From positions 248,001 to 312,000 of the forward strand of contig NZ_RQIT01000003.1 in assembly GCF_003837805.1 (NCBI RefSeq): a stretch of 64,000 bases of DNA, in the 5' to 3' direction. Of this stretch, positions 44,429 to 53,146 are shown piece by piece (the stretch's first letter is position 1; each line of letters opens with the position of its first letter). The notes beneath the pieces were generated by a model. The model was not told where the DNA came from and did no database searches. It worked only from the letters and a program-made list of their open reading frames with translations. The translations under genes and the position numbers were made by a program. This DNA is from Bradyrhizobium sp. RP6 (GTDB taxonomy: Bacteria; Pseudomonadota; Alphaproteobacteria; Rhizobiales; Xanthobacteraceae).

Positions 44429-45901
44429 GTGGCGAGGTCGGAATGGAGTTTCAAGAGTGCGGTCGAGTTGTCGGCCGCATTGAGCGCGAGGAAGGTCTCC
44501 GCGGTCGAGCTCACGCAGGATGCGATCGAACGCATCGAACGGCATGACGGCAGGATCAACGCGATCTGTGTGCGCGATTTCGAGCGCGCGCTCGTTGCGG
44601 CGCGCGAGGCGGACGCGGCGCTGGCCCGCGGCGAGCGCAAGCCGCTGCTCGGCCTGCCCACGACGATCAAGGAATCCTTCAACATCGCCGGCCTGCCGAC
44701 GACCTGGGGGTTCGTGCCGCAGAAGGACTTCAAGCCTGTGGAGGACGCGCTGGCGGTGACCCGCATCAAGCAGGCCGGCGGCATCATTCTCGGCAAGACC
44801 AACGTGCCGGTCGGCCTCGGCGACTGGCAGAGCTACAACGACATCTACGGCACCACCAGCAACCCCTATGATCTCGGCCGCACACCGGGCGGATCGTCCG
44901 GAGGATCGTCCGCAGCCCTCGCCGCGGGCTATTGCGCGCTCGCCACCGGCTCGGATATCGGCGGCTCCCTGCGTGTGCCGGCATTTCATTGCGGCATCTT
45001 TGCGCACAAGCCGACCATCAATCTCTGCGCGGCGCGTGGCGAGACTCCGCCGCCGTTTCCAGCCATTCCGCGCGAGGGCGACCTCGCCGTCATCGGGCCG
45101 ATGGCGCGCACGGCGGCGGATCTTTCCTTGCTGCTCGACGTCATGGCGGGACCCGATCCGCTCGACGCCGGTATCGCCTACAAGCTCGACTTGCCAGCTG
45201 CACGGCATCAGTCGCTGCGGGATTTTCGTGTCCTGGTGATCGACAGCCATCCGCTGCTGCCGACCGACCGGGATGTCCGCGGCGCGATCGACAAGCTCGC
45301 AACCGATCTTGCGAAGGCCGGCGTGACCGTCGCACGAGAGAGCCCACTGCTCCCGGACTTCGCGGAGACGTCGCGGCTTTACATGCGCATGTTGCTGAGC
45401 TTCCTCGGCGCGTTCTTGCCTCCCGACGAGCTGGCGGATGCGCAGGCGCGGGCGAGCCAGCTGTCACCGGAGGATCGCAGCCTCGGCGCGGAGCGACTGC
45501 GTGGCATCACCGCAAGCCACCGCGCCTGGGTGCTCGACGCCGGCAGCCGCGCCGGCCTGCGTGCGCAATGGCGCGCGCTGTTCGGGAGCTTCGACGCGGT
45601 GATCTGCCCGATCATGCCGACGCCGGCCTTTCCGCATGATCATTCGCCGGAGCAGCGGCTGCGAACGATCAGCATCGACGGCAAGGACTATCCCTATTCC
45701 GACCAGCTCGCCTGGCCGGGCATTGCCACGCTTCCGGGTCTACCTGCAACGGCAGTTCCGCTCGGTCTGTCGAAGAGCGGCCTGCCCGTCGGCGTCCAGA
45801 TTGTCGGCCCCTTCCTCGAGGACCGCACGCCGCTCAAGCTCGCCGAGCTGATCGAGCGCGAGTTCGGCGGGTTCGCGCCGCCGAAGATGTTTGACGATTG
45901 A
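44429..45901 (+). CDS. Amidase signature family amidase
   Basis: 490 residues from the GTG at 44429 (GGGAGA upstream). The amidase Ser-Ser-Lys triad is intact: Lys81 in TTIKESFN, cis-Ser156 in GGSSGGSS, nucleophile Ser180 in GSDIGGSLR; the 75- and 24-residue spacings match fatty-acid amide hydrolase (142, 217, 241). It hydrolyses a carboxamide to acid and ammonia, probably small or aromatic. About 100 bases after mbfA and with its own SD; no GatB/C partner, so it is not GatA. Confidence 0.87.
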   Translation: MARSEWSFKSAVELSAALSARKVSAVELTQDAIERIERHDGRINAICVRDFERALVAAREADAALARGERKPLLGLPTTIKESFNIAGLPTTWGFVPQKDFKPVEDALAVTRIKQAGGIILGKTNVPVGLGDWQSYNDIYGTTSNPYDLGRTPGGSSGGSSAALAAGYCALATGSDIGGSLRVPAFHCGIFAHKPTINLCAARGETPPPFPAIPREGDLAVIGPMARTAADLSLLLDVMAGPDPLDAGIAYKLDLPAARHQSLRDFRVLVIDSHPLLPTDRDVRGAIDKLATDLAKAGVTVARESPLLPDFAETSRLYMRMLLSFLGAFLPPDELADAQARASQLSPEDRSLGAERLRGITASHRAWVLDAGSRAGLRAQWRALFGSFDAVICPIMPTPAFPHDHSPEQRLRTISIDGKDYPYSDQLAWPGIATLPGLPATAVPLGLSKSGLPVGVQIVGPFLEDRTPLKLAELIEREFGGFAPPKMFDD

Positions 45902-45909
45902 TCCCTCCA

Positions 45910-46031
45910 CGTCATTGCGAGCCAACGGGTCCGCGCGAAGCGCGGCCCGATGACAGGCTCCGCGAATCAATCCAGACTACCTCCGCGGAGGATCCTGGAT
46001 TGCATCGTCGCAAGGGCTCCTCGCAATGACG
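45910..46031. repeat. Intergenic palindromic repeat, family A copy 4
   Basis: CGTCATTGCGAGCCAACGGG start; left arm holds the GGTCCGCGCGAAGCGCGGCCC insertion; ends GCTCCTCGCAATGACG. The insertion mirrors that in copy 2 on the opposite side, so copies 2 and 4 are one subtype in inverted orientation. Confidence 0.8.
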
Positions 46032-46054
46032 GAGCGAAAACAGCGATACCGACC

Positions 46055-47143
46055 TCAACTATCGAACATGATCACGCTGCGCAGCGTCCTGCCGGCTTTC
46101 ATGTTGGCAAAGCCCTCGTTGATCTCGGAGAGCTTCAGCTTGGCCGAGATCCAGTCCTCGAGGTGCAGGCGGCCACGCAAATAGAAGTCGACCAGGCGCG
46201 GCATGTCCACGCGGAAATGGTTGGAGCCCATCGAGGAGCCCTGGATCTTGCGCTCGCGCAGGAAGTCGAAGCCGTGCAGCTCGATCTTCTGGCCGAACGG
46301 GATCATGCCGACGATGGTTGCGGTGCCGCCGGAAGCGAGCATGCCGAACGCCTGCTCGGCGGTCTCCTTGCGGCCGAGCACCTCGAAGGAATGATGCACC
46401 CCCCCATTGGTGAGGTCGCGCACCTGCTTCACGACGTCACCATCCGCCGGGTTGATGATATCAGTCGCCCCCAGCTTGGTCGCAAGCTGGAGCTTGGCCG
46501 GATTGGTGTCGATGGCGATGATGCGGCCGGCGCCGGCGATCTGCGCGCCGTTGATCGCGGCCATGCCGACGCCGCCGCAGCCGATCACCGCCACGGTCTC
46601 GCCGGCCGTCACCTTGGCCGTGTTCACCACGGCGCCGTAGCCGGTGATGACGCCACAGCCGATCAGCGCGGCGAGATCGAGCGGCATTTCCTTGCGGATT
46701 TTGACGATGGCGTTCTCGTGCACCAGCATCTGCTCGGCAAATGACGAGAGATTCAGGAACTGGTGCAGCTTCTCGGGCTTCGACCATTGCATCCGGTTGG
46801 AGACGCCCGGCAGCATCTTCACCGTGGTGTCGGTGCAGAGCACGGTGCGGCCCGTGGTGCAGTTGTCGCAGGTGCCGCAGAACACCGACAGGCAGGTGAC
46901 GACGTGGTCGCCCGGCTTGACGTAAGTGACATCGGAGCCGACCTGCTCGACCACGCCGGCGGATTCGTGCCCGAGCACCGCGGGCAGCGGATGCGGATAG
47001 AGTCCTTCCATGAAATGGAGATCGGAGTGGCAGAGGCCGGCGACCGCGGTGCGGATCAGAACCTCGCGCGGGCCGGGCTTGGGCAGGCTGACGTCCTCGA
47101 TGACGAGCGGCTGGTTGACTTCATGGAGGACGGCGGCCTTCAT
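46055..47143 (-). CDS. Zinc-dependent alcohol dehydrogenase
   Basis: 362 residues from the ATG at 47143 (GAGGAAA upstream). Medium-chain ADH: catalytic zinc ligands Cys38 (GLCHSD) and His59 (GHE), structural zinc Cys89, Cys92, Cys95 and Cys103, Rossmann motif VIGCGGVGMAA near 190-200, and NAD-type Asp at IIAIDTNPAK. It resembles class III/MDR dehydrogenases of the NDMA- and mycothiol-dependent style seen in rhizobia. Aldehyde or alcohol substrate unknown. Lies 77 bases downstream of the acyl-CoA dehydrogenase on the same strand, with a hairpin between. Confidence 0.86.
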   Translation of the reverse strand: MKAAVLHEVNQPLVIEDVSLPKPGPREVLIRTAVAGLCHSDLHFMEGLYPHPLPAVLGHESAGVVEQVGSDVTYVKPGDHVVTCLSVFCGTCDNCTTGRTVLCTDTTVKMLPGVSNRMQWSKPEKLHQFLNLSSFAEQMLVHENAIVKIRKEMPLDLAALIGCGVITGYGAVVNTAKVTAGETVAVIGCGGVGMAAINGAQIAGAGRIIAIDTNPAKLQLATKLGATDIINPADGDVVKQVRDLTNGGVHHSFEVLGRKETAEQAFGMLASGGTATIVGMIPFGQKIELHGFDFLRERKIQGSSMGSNHFRVDMPRLVDFYLRGRLHLEDWISAKLKLSEINEGFANMKAGRTLRSVIMFDS

Positions 47144-47185
47144 CGGTGTTTCCTCATTGTTATGATTTTCGTTACTTGCGGGGAC

Positions 47186-47212
47186 TTCACCTCTCCCATC
47201 GAGAGAGGTGAA
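47186..47212. repeat. Hairpin between acyl-CoA dehydrogenase and ADH genes
   Basis: TTCACCTCTC (47186-47195) pairs with GAGAGGTGAA (47203-47212), seven-base loop. In the 77-base minus-strand gap; may stabilise or attenuate the transcript. Confidence 0.5.
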
Positions 47213-47220
47213 GGGCGAGC

Positions 47221-49005
47221 CTACGCCGCCAGAACCAGTTCGCCAACCTCGCTCATGCTGCCTGCGCGATCGCCGAGCAACAACGCTGCGATGTTCGCTT
47301 GCGCGGCATTTTCCGTCAGCCGGAACGGATCGCTCGGCAACACCCGATGATCGATGACGAGGCGTGACAGCAGCAAGCGGCGCGCATCGCCGCGCATGTC
47401 GTGGATGCGATGCGCCTCCCAGGCGAACGCGACCGCGCTGGCGACATGATAGAGCAGGCTGGTGGCGCGGCGCGCCTCCGCCTCGTTCTCGGACTTGCTT
47501 GCGACCTCGCGCGCAAAGCCGACGGCGCGATCGGTGAGGCCGCGCAGACGATCGCGCCAGGCCTGCGGCACGGAGGCGCTGTCGTCGAGCCGGGCCTGCA
47601 GATCGGCCGCGAGCGCGGACTCCGCGCCGTGACGGCCGACCGCGCGCCGCAGCGCATCGATCGCCACGATGTTGCCGGTGCCCTCCCAGACCGAGCCGAG
47701 ATGCGCGTCGCGGAGCAGGCGGGCGGTGGCGAATTCCTCGATGTAGCCGATGCCGCCGCGCATCTCGAGCGCATCGCCGCAGACCTTTCGCGCGTCGCGC
47801 GTGGCGCGGAATTTCAGCGTCGGGGTGAGAATGCGCAGGAGCGCCGCCGCATCCTGGCTGCCGGCTTCGGCGCGATCGAGTGCATCGGCGGTGAGAAAGC
47901 TCATCGACAGCGCCTGCTCGACCGGCAGCATGATCTTCATCATCTGCCGCCGCCCGAGCGGCAGGTCGATGATGCGGCTGCCGAACACGACGCGGTTCGT
48001 CGCCACCGTCATCGCGTCGTGATAGGCGCGGCGCATCAGCGCGGCGGACTTGACGCCGTTGGAGAGCCGCGACGAGTTGACCATCTCGGCCATCTGCACG
48101 AAGCCGCGGTCGAGCTTGCCGACCACGTAGGCGATCGCGCCTTCGAGCTTGATCTCGCCCGAGGCCATCGAACGCGTGCCGAGCTTGTCCTTGAGCCGCA
48201 CGATCCGGTAGTTGTTCTGCGAGCCGTCGTCGAGGAAGCGCGGCATCAGGAACAGGCCGACGCCACGCGTGCCGGGGCCGGCGCCTTCGGGCCGCGCCAG
48301 CAGCATCACGACCTTCGCATCCGCATTCGAGCAGAACCACTTCTCGCCGTAGAGACGCCAATGGTCGCCCTCCTGCACCGCGCGCGTGGTCAGCGTACCG
48401 ACGTCGGAGCCGCCCTCCTTCTCGGTCATGAACTGGCCGCCTTGGGTCAGCTTGCTCATGTCGGTCGAGGTCAGGCCGTCGAGATATTTTGCCTTCAGCG
48501 CCTCGCTGCCGAAGTTTGCTAGCAGCTTGGCGCAGCCGTCGGTGACGTTGATCGGGCAGCCCATGCCGAATTCGGTCTGGTTGAACAGGAAGGTGAAGGC
48601 GTGCTTGGCCACCACAGGAAATTTGTCCGGCCAGCCCATGATACCCTTGCGGATCGAGAGCGCGTGGATGCCGAACTCGCCGAACGCAGCGTTCTCCAGT
48701 TCGCGATAGGCCGGGTGGTATTCGATCCACTGCACGTCACGGCCGAACTTGTCGCGCTGGTGCAGAATGGGCGTATGCCGGTCCGCGAGCCGGGCGCACT
48801 CGTCGAGACGGCCGCCGGCGAGTTCGCCGAGACGATCGAGATGCGGCTCGATATGACGGAACAGCGTATCAGGCAGATGGATGCGCAGGAGATCGGCGAG
48901 CGCCGGATCGGCGCGGTAGAAATTCATGCCTGACGTATCGGGCGCCAGCAGGCCGGATGGTGCGGCCGCGACATCTTGTGGCTGCGCTGTGACCGGCTTG
49001 TGCAT
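47221..49005 (-). CDS. AidB-like acyl-CoA dehydrogenase
   Basis: 594 residues, longer than the 380 of fatty acyl-CoA dehydrogenases and close to the AidB/DUF5613-like branch. FAD-binding: TQGGQFMTEKEGGSDVGTL near 192-210, FCSNADAKVVMLLARPEGA; second half GDALEMRGGIGYIEEFATARLLRDAHLGSVWEGTGNI near 415-452, the AidB hallmark. AidB proteins bind DNA in E. coli, but most of this branch are flavoenzymes of unsure substrate. Its downstream partner on the same strand is the ADH. Good for an oxidation-dehydrogenation pair; not shown. Confidence 0.83.
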   Translation of the reverse strand: MHKPVTAQPQDVAAAPSGLLAPDTSGMNFYRADPALADLLRIHLPDTLFRHIEPHLDRLGELAGGRLDECARLADRHTPILHQRDKFGRDVQWIEYHPAYRELENAAFGEFGIHALSIRKGIMGWPDKFPVVAKHAFTFLFNQTEFGMGCPINVTDGCAKLLANFGSEALKAKYLDGLTSTDMSKLTQGGQFMTEKEGGSDVGTLTTRAVQEGDHWRLYGEKWFCSNADAKVVMLLARPEGAGPGTRGVGLFLMPRFLDDGSQNNYRIVRLKDKLGTRSMASGEIKLEGAIAYVVGKLDRGFVQMAEMVNSSRLSNGVKSAALMRRAYHDAMTVATNRVVFGSRIIDLPLGRRQMMKIMLPVEQALSMSFLTADALDRAEAGSQDAAALLRILTPTLKFRATRDARKVCGDALEMRGGIGYIEEFATARLLRDAHLGSVWEGTGNIVAIDALRRAVGRHGAESALAADLQARLDDSASVPQAWRDRLRGLTDRAVGFAREVASKSENEAEARRATSLLYHVASAVAFAWEAHRIHDMRGDARRLLLSRLVIDHRVLPSDPFRLTENAAQANIAALLLGDRAGSMSEVGELVLAA

Positions 49006-49226
49006 GATCGTCCTCTTCGTTTCCGTCCCACGGCAATTCTTTGCGCTTGCCGCTTGGGATGATGTCGATCATGCTCCAGTCGCGGACCGCGATAAAGCCG
49101 CAAATTGTCAGGGCGGCATGATCGCCGCAGAGGAGCAATTCGCTCTGCGGAGTTGTCATCTTCCCGGCTGGTTCTTCGCACAGCCCATGCATAGATCAGC
49201 GGCTCCTGCTTCCGAGAGATCACGCC

Positions 49227-49928
49227 ATGGAACATCCGAAATACAAGATCGCCCTCATCGTCGGCGCCGGCGAAGGCCTGAGCGCCTCGCTGGCGCGGCT
49301 GCTCTCCGCCCAGGGCGTCCGCGTCGCGCTCGCCGCGCGAAAGATCGAAAAGCTCGGCGCGCTCTGCAGCGAGACAGGGGCCAGGGCCTATGCTTGCAAT
49401 GCCACCGAGCCCGACGAGGTGGAACGGCTGTTCGGCCTCGTCGAGCGTGAGATCGGAACGCCCGACCTCGTCGTATACAATGCGAGCGGCCGCACGCGCG
49501 GGCCTTTTATCGAGCTCGTTCCGGCCGACGTCGCGCAGGCGATTGCGGTCAGCGCCTATGGCGGCTTCCTGGTCGCACAGCAGGCGGCCAAGCGCATGCT
49601 GCCGAACAAGCACGGCGCGATCCTGTTCACCGGCGCCTCCGCCAGCGTCAAGGGTTATGCGCAGTCCGCGCCGTTCGCGATGGGCAAGTTCGCGCTGCGC
49701 GGCCTCGCACAGAGCATGGCGCGCGAGTTGTCGCCGCAAGGCATCCATGTCGCGCATTTCGTCATCGACGGCGGCATCAGGAGCGCGACGCGAACCGAAC
49801 CGGCGGACAAGCCGGATTCGATGCTCGATCCCGACGCGATCGCGGAGAGCTACTGGAACGTGCTGCAGCAGCCGCGCAGCGCCTGGAGCTGGGAGCTGGA
49901 GCTGCGGCCCTGGGTGGAGAAGTTTTGA
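49227..49928 (+). CDS. SDR-like protein with Phe in place of catalytic Tyr
   Basis: 233 residues. Rossmann motif LIVGAGEGLSASLA (13-17) and NASGRTRGP near 85-93 in place of NNAG; SDR Ser138 is kept (GASAS), but Tyr is replaced by Phe150 with Lys154 kept (FAMGK). It probably binds NAD(P) but lacks the usual acid. FALRGLAQSMAREL and VAHFVIDGGI are SDR-like. It could be a binding or regulatory protein, or use another proton donor. Divergent from the acyl-CoA dehydrogenase and followed by a repeat and a crotonase. Confidence 0.8.
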   Translation: MEHPKYKIALIVGAGEGLSASLARLLSAQGVRVALAARKIEKLGALCSETGARAYACNATEPDEVERLFGLVEREIGTPDLVVYNASGRTRGPFIELVPADVAQAIAVSAYGGFLVAQQAAKRMLPNKHGAILFTGASASVKGYAQSAPFAMGKFALRGLAQSMARELSPQGIHVAHFVIDGGIRSATRTEPADKPDSMLDPDAIAESYWNVLQQPRSAWSWELELRPWVEKF

Positions 49929-49937
49929 GTTCAGCTC

Positions 49938-50017
49938 GTCATTCCGGGGCGGTCCGCAGGACCGAACCCGGAATCTCGAAATTCCGGGTTCGCTGCTTCG
50001 CATCGCCCCGGAATGAC
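49938..50017. repeat. Intergenic palindromic repeat, family B copy 2
   Basis: CGTCATTCCGGGGCGGTCC start, CGCCCCGGAATGAC end; centre CCGGAATCTCGAAATTCCGG hairpin. Between the SDR-like and crotonase genes. Confidence 0.8.
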
Positions 50018-50036
50018 AACAAAATGGGGAGGCGAC

Positions 50037-50867
50037 ATGACCACGGAAATTACCATCGACACCGGTACCAGCGAGCTCCTCTGCGTCATTCGCGACCGCG
50101 TCGCCATCATCACGCTGAACCGGCCGGAGGCGCGCAATTCGCTGTCGGACGCGCTGACGCCGGCGCTGCGCACGATGATCCGAACCTGCGGCGAGGATCC
50201 ACGTGTCGGCGCGCTGCTGCTCACCGGCGCGGGCGAAGCCTTCTGCGCCGGCGGCAACGTCAAGGGGATGGGCGCGCATCGCGATCCGAAGAAGCTCGAA
50301 ATGTCCTTCGACGACAAGGTCGCCGATCTCAAGGAGCGGCAGCGGCTGCTGACCGGCGCGCTGGTGTCGGTGCGTAAGCCAACCATCGCCGCGCTACCCG
50401 GTCCCGCGGTCGGCGCCGGCCTCGCCATCGCCATGGCCTGCGACATCCGCATCGCCGCGCAATCGGCCTTCGTCGCCACCGGCTACGCCCGGATCGCGCT
50501 CTCCGGCGACTACGGCATCGCCTGGCTGCTGACCCGGCTGGTCGGCACCGCCCGGGCGCGCGAATTGATGTTCACCGGCGATCGCGTCGATGCCGCGCGT
50601 TGCGAAGCCATCGGCCTCGTCAACCGCGTGGTGCCTGATGACAAGCTGCAGACCGAGGCCTTCGCACTGGCCAGATCGCTCGCCGAAGGCCCGCGCCTGG
50701 CGCTGCGCTACATGAAGGACAATCTGGACGAGGCCGTGCTGTTCGATTTCGAAACGGCCAGGGATCACGAGGCTGAACGGCTGATCCGCCTGACCACGAC
50801 CGCCGATCACAAGGAGGCGGTGCAGGCGTTCATCGAGAAGCGGAAAGCGGTGTTCACGGGGAAGTAG
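50037..50867 (+). CDS. Enoyl-CoA hydratase/isomerase (PaaG-like crotonase)
   Basis: 276 residues from the ATG at 50037 (GGGGAGG upstream). LNRPEARNSL, oxyanion region FCAGGNVKGM near 69-78, and PGPAVGAGLAIAMACD at 121-136 with Ala130 at the first glutamate position. The second region reads YARIALSGDYG, with Asp158 in the SGDYG form typical of PaaG-like isomerases, so an isomerase or hydratase of non-standard type is expected. Follows the SDR-like gene by a repeat; perhaps one transcript. Confidence 0.85.
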   Translation: MTTEITIDTGTSELLCVIRDRVAIITLNRPEARNSLSDALTPALRTMIRTCGEDPRVGALLLTGAGEAFCAGGNVKGMGAHRDPKKLEMSFDDKVADLKERQRLLTGALVSVRKPTIAALPGPAVGAGLAIAMACDIRIAAQSAFVATGYARIALSGDYGIAWLLTRLVGTARARELMFTGDRVDAARCEAIGLVNRVVPDDKLQTEAFALARSLAEGPRLALRYMKDNLDEAVLFDFETARDHEAERLIRLTTTADHKEAVQAFIEKRKAVFTGK

Positions 50868-50882
50868 CTCCGAAACGAGGAG

Positions 50883-51031
50883 CGTCATTCCGGGGCTATG
50901 CGACGGGACCGCAAGGCGCGGCCCGGAGCATCGGGCCCGGAATCCATTGGGCCGCAGAACGCGCGGCGAAATGGATTCTCCGATGCGCAATTGCGCATCA
51001 TGGTTCGCGCTATTCGCGCCCCGGAATGACG
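50883..51031. repeat. Intergenic palindromic repeat, family B copy 3
   Basis: CGTCATTCCGGGGCTATGCG start, CGCCCCGGAATGACG end; holds the internal palindrome GATGCGCAAT-TGCGCATC shared with copy 4. Confidence 0.8.
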
Positions 51032-51096
51032 ATGAAGAGAGCGGAAGGCGAAAAAGACGCCCGGCTCTGGCGTGGCCAGGCCGGGCTGCAGTGGTG

Positions 51097-51720
51097 TCAG
51101 GCCGAGGCTGAGGGGCTGTCGGCCTGACGGGAAAGGGCAGCGAGGCGCCAGCTCGCGCAGGGAATGTCTTTCGGAGCGACGCTGATCTCCTTGTCGAAGC
51201 GCACCAGCTTCCAGTCGTCGGGATGGTGGACGAAGGCGAAGCCGGCTTTGCGCGCGAGCGAAACCATCGCCTCGTTGGAGCGCAGCGTGTCGCCGAACAT
51301 GTGCTCGGCTCGAAGCGCGGCGGCGCGGCATTCGAGGTTCTTCATCAGCGCGGTGGCGATGCCGTGACCCTGCCAGCGGTCGTCGACCGACAGGCCGAAC
51401 TCGAGAGTCGCGGTCTCGGCATGAAAGGCATAGCGCGCTTCGGCCACGATGGTCTCGAAGCCGTCGACCATCATGGTCGCAACGATCGTGAAGCGCTCGC
51501 CCTCGCCGATCTGAAGAAAGTCGTGCAGCAGGCCCTGCGGCAGCTCGCTGATCGCGCCGAAGAAACGATTGTAACGAGAGCGCGTCGAGAGCGAACGGAA
51601 ATAGTGCTGGAGCTCCTCGGTGTCGCGCGGCTCGACGAAGCGAACGTTGAGCGCCGCTCCGTCGCGGGTGCGCAGCGTATCCGAATATTGCTTCAGGTCT
51701 TCGAGGCGAAGGATGCTCAT
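51097..51720 (-). CDS. GNAT-family acetyltransferase
   Basis: 207 residues from the ATG at 51720. GNAT core: LNVRFVEPRDTEELQHYFRSLS, YNRFFG, ..LEFGLSVDDRWQGHGIATALMKNL (motif A, acetyl-CoA-binding Q/R-x2-G-x-G/A as RWQGHGIA), AGFAFVHHP. It transfers an acetyl group from acetyl-CoA to an amine, small molecule or protein; the N-terminal region resembles the domain of rhizobial acetyltransferases linked to Pat-type enzymes. Followed downstream by the family B repeat; upstream 69 bases away is the DUF1127 gene, same strand. Confidence 0.82.
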   Translation of the reverse strand: MSILRLEDLKQYSDTLRTRDGAALNVRFVEPRDTEELQHYFRSLSTRSRYNRFFGAISELPQGLLHDFLQIGEGERFTIVATMMVDGFETIVAEARYAFHAETATLEFGLSVDDRWQGHGIATALMKNLECRAAALRAEHMFGDTLRSNEAMVSLARKAGFAFVHHPDDWKLVRFDKEISVAPKDIPCASWRLAALSRQADSPSASA

Positions 51721-51788
51721 GACACATGCCGTGCGCAAAAAGGGACCGCCGGCGCCCCACAGTCAGGCGGCGCCGGCCTGGCGGCCAA

Positions 51789-51992
51789 TCAGGCCCGCCA
51801 GAAGGGTTTGTCGGCCTCGTAGGCGATGTCGGACCAGGACAGCCCGACATCATGGAGGTCGCGGGCGGTCCAGTTGGTCAGCTCGCGCCTGGTGCGGTAG
51901 CGCTCATGCCAGACGTGAAGCGTCTCGCCGATCTGCTGGATCAGGCCGGGTGCATGATGATTTGTCATCGAATTGTCTGTCAAAGTAGACAT
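51789..51992 (-). CDS. DUF1127 (YjiS-like) small protein
   Basis: 67 residues from the ATG at 51992, with AGGAGCTGAAA upstream. WHERYRTRRELTNWTARDLHDVGLSWSDIAYEADKPFW is the DUF1127 helix pair ending with the Arg-rich core (R-x-LxxL..RxLxDIGL). These small alphaproteobacterial proteins bind RNA or affect phosphate and C metabolism in a few species. It shares a strand with GNAT and is divergent from the LysR gene, which may control it. Confidence 0.86.
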   Translation of the reverse strand: MSTLTDNSMTNHHAPGLIQQIGETLHVWHERYRTRRELTNWTARDLHDVGLSWSDIAYEADKPFWRA

Positions 51993-52102
51993 TTTCAGCT
52001 CCTGGAGCTAAGTTGACCGCTAATATCTGCTTCCTACCGCGCTGCGACAAACGACAATTTGTACCTTTTCGCATGAAATAACGTCATGCATCCTGCTGCC
52101 AA

Positions 52103-53002
52103 ATGACTGCCAGATTGCCGTCCCTGAACGGATTGCGGGCGTTCGAGGCCGCCGCGCGCCATCTCAGCTTCACGCTGGCAGCCAGCGAGCTGAACGTGAC
52201 CCAGACCGCGATCAGCCATCAGATCCGCAGACTCGAGGAGGAACTCGGCATCCGCCTGTTCATCCGGCAGAACCGCGCGCTGGCGCTGACGCCGGAGGCG
52301 CGCGACTACCTCCCGGGCGTTCGCGCCGCCTTCAACGACCTCCGGCTCGCCACCGACCGCCTGCTGCGCAAAGAGGACGACAAGGTGCTGACCGTGTCGA
52401 CACTGGCCTCGCTCGCGGCAAAATGGCTGCTGCCGCGCCTGACCGATTTCCAGGAGCAGCATCCCGGCATCGACGTGCGCATCACCACCTCGACCAGCCT
52501 CGTCGACTTCCAGCGCGACAATGTCGATGCCGCGATCCGCTATGGCCGCGGCCAGTGGCCGGGCCTGCGCGCCGACTGGCTGATGGCGGACGAGCTGTTT
52601 CCGGTGTGCAGCCCGTCGCTGTTGCGCGGCGACAAGCCGCTGCGCCGGCCGGAGGATCTGCGCAACCATCCGCTGCTGCACACCTCGAACGCCAACAGCG
52701 ATGATTGGCGGCTGTGGCTGACTGCGGCGGGCCTGCCGGCCGACATCGCAAGGCAACCTGGCATCACCTTCGACATGATCTTCATGACCATTCAGGCCGC
52801 GATCGACGGCATCGGCGTGGCGATGGGGCGGACCTCCTACGTTCAGGACGACATCGCCAAGGGCCGCCTCGTTGTCCCCTTCAAGATCGCACTGCCGGCC
52901 GATGCCGGGTTCTACCTGGTCGCGCCGGAGGGCCGCCGCGAGGCGCCGAAACTTGCCGCATTCCGGCAATGGATCGTCGCTGCAACGCAAAATAAAGCCT
53001 GA
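52103..53002 (+). CDS. LysR-family transcriptional regulator (GcvA-like)
   Basis: 299 residues. N-terminal winged HTH 1-60 with LNGLRAFEAAARHLSFTLAASELNVTQTAISHQIRRLEE, the GcvA-type recognition helix; effector domain about 90-290 (TVSTLASLAAKWLLPRL, DAAIRYGRG, CSPSLL). GcvA-like regulators sense small metabolites. The gap to the divergent DUF1127 gene is 110 bases and contains no obvious T-N11-A box that I can point to. It may regulate DUF1127 and perhaps the downstream MFS gene. Confidence 0.86.
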   Translation: MTARLPSLNGLRAFEAAARHLSFTLAASELNVTQTAISHQIRRLEEELGIRLFIRQNRALALTPEARDYLPGVRAAFNDLRLATDRLLRKEDDKVLTVSTLASLAAKWLLPRLTDFQEQHPGIDVRITTSTSLVDFQRDNVDAAIRYGRGQWPGLRADWLMADELFPVCSPSLLRGDKPLRRPEDLRNHPLLHTSNANSDDWRLWLTAAGLPADIARQPGITFDMIFMTIQAAIDGIGVAMGRTSYVQDDIAKGRLVVPFKIALPADAGFYLVAPEGRREAPKLAAFRQWIVAATQNKA

Positions 53003-53146
53003 AAAATCATCAGCTTCCTCCGGAATACCGGTTGACTCGCCCCGCTCCGCGCGGGAAGGGGTATGACAGATTGTCGCAGCATCAATCTGTCGCCTTGCCG
53101 TGAATTTCAGTCGGCCCGGCCACGTCTTTCCAAGGGGAGCAACGTC

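Noticed and set aside
43337..45250. Minus-strand open frame (637 codons) opposite mbfA and amidase
   Set aside because: Mirror of two clearly conserved genes; low-complexity product.
46055..48730. Long minus-strand frame (891 codons) that joins the ADH to an out-of-frame stretch of the acyl-CoA dehydrogenase
   Set aside because: Only the last 362 codons match ADH, with their own SD and ATG at 47143; the upstream part is a shadow of the acyl-CoA dehydrogenase frame.
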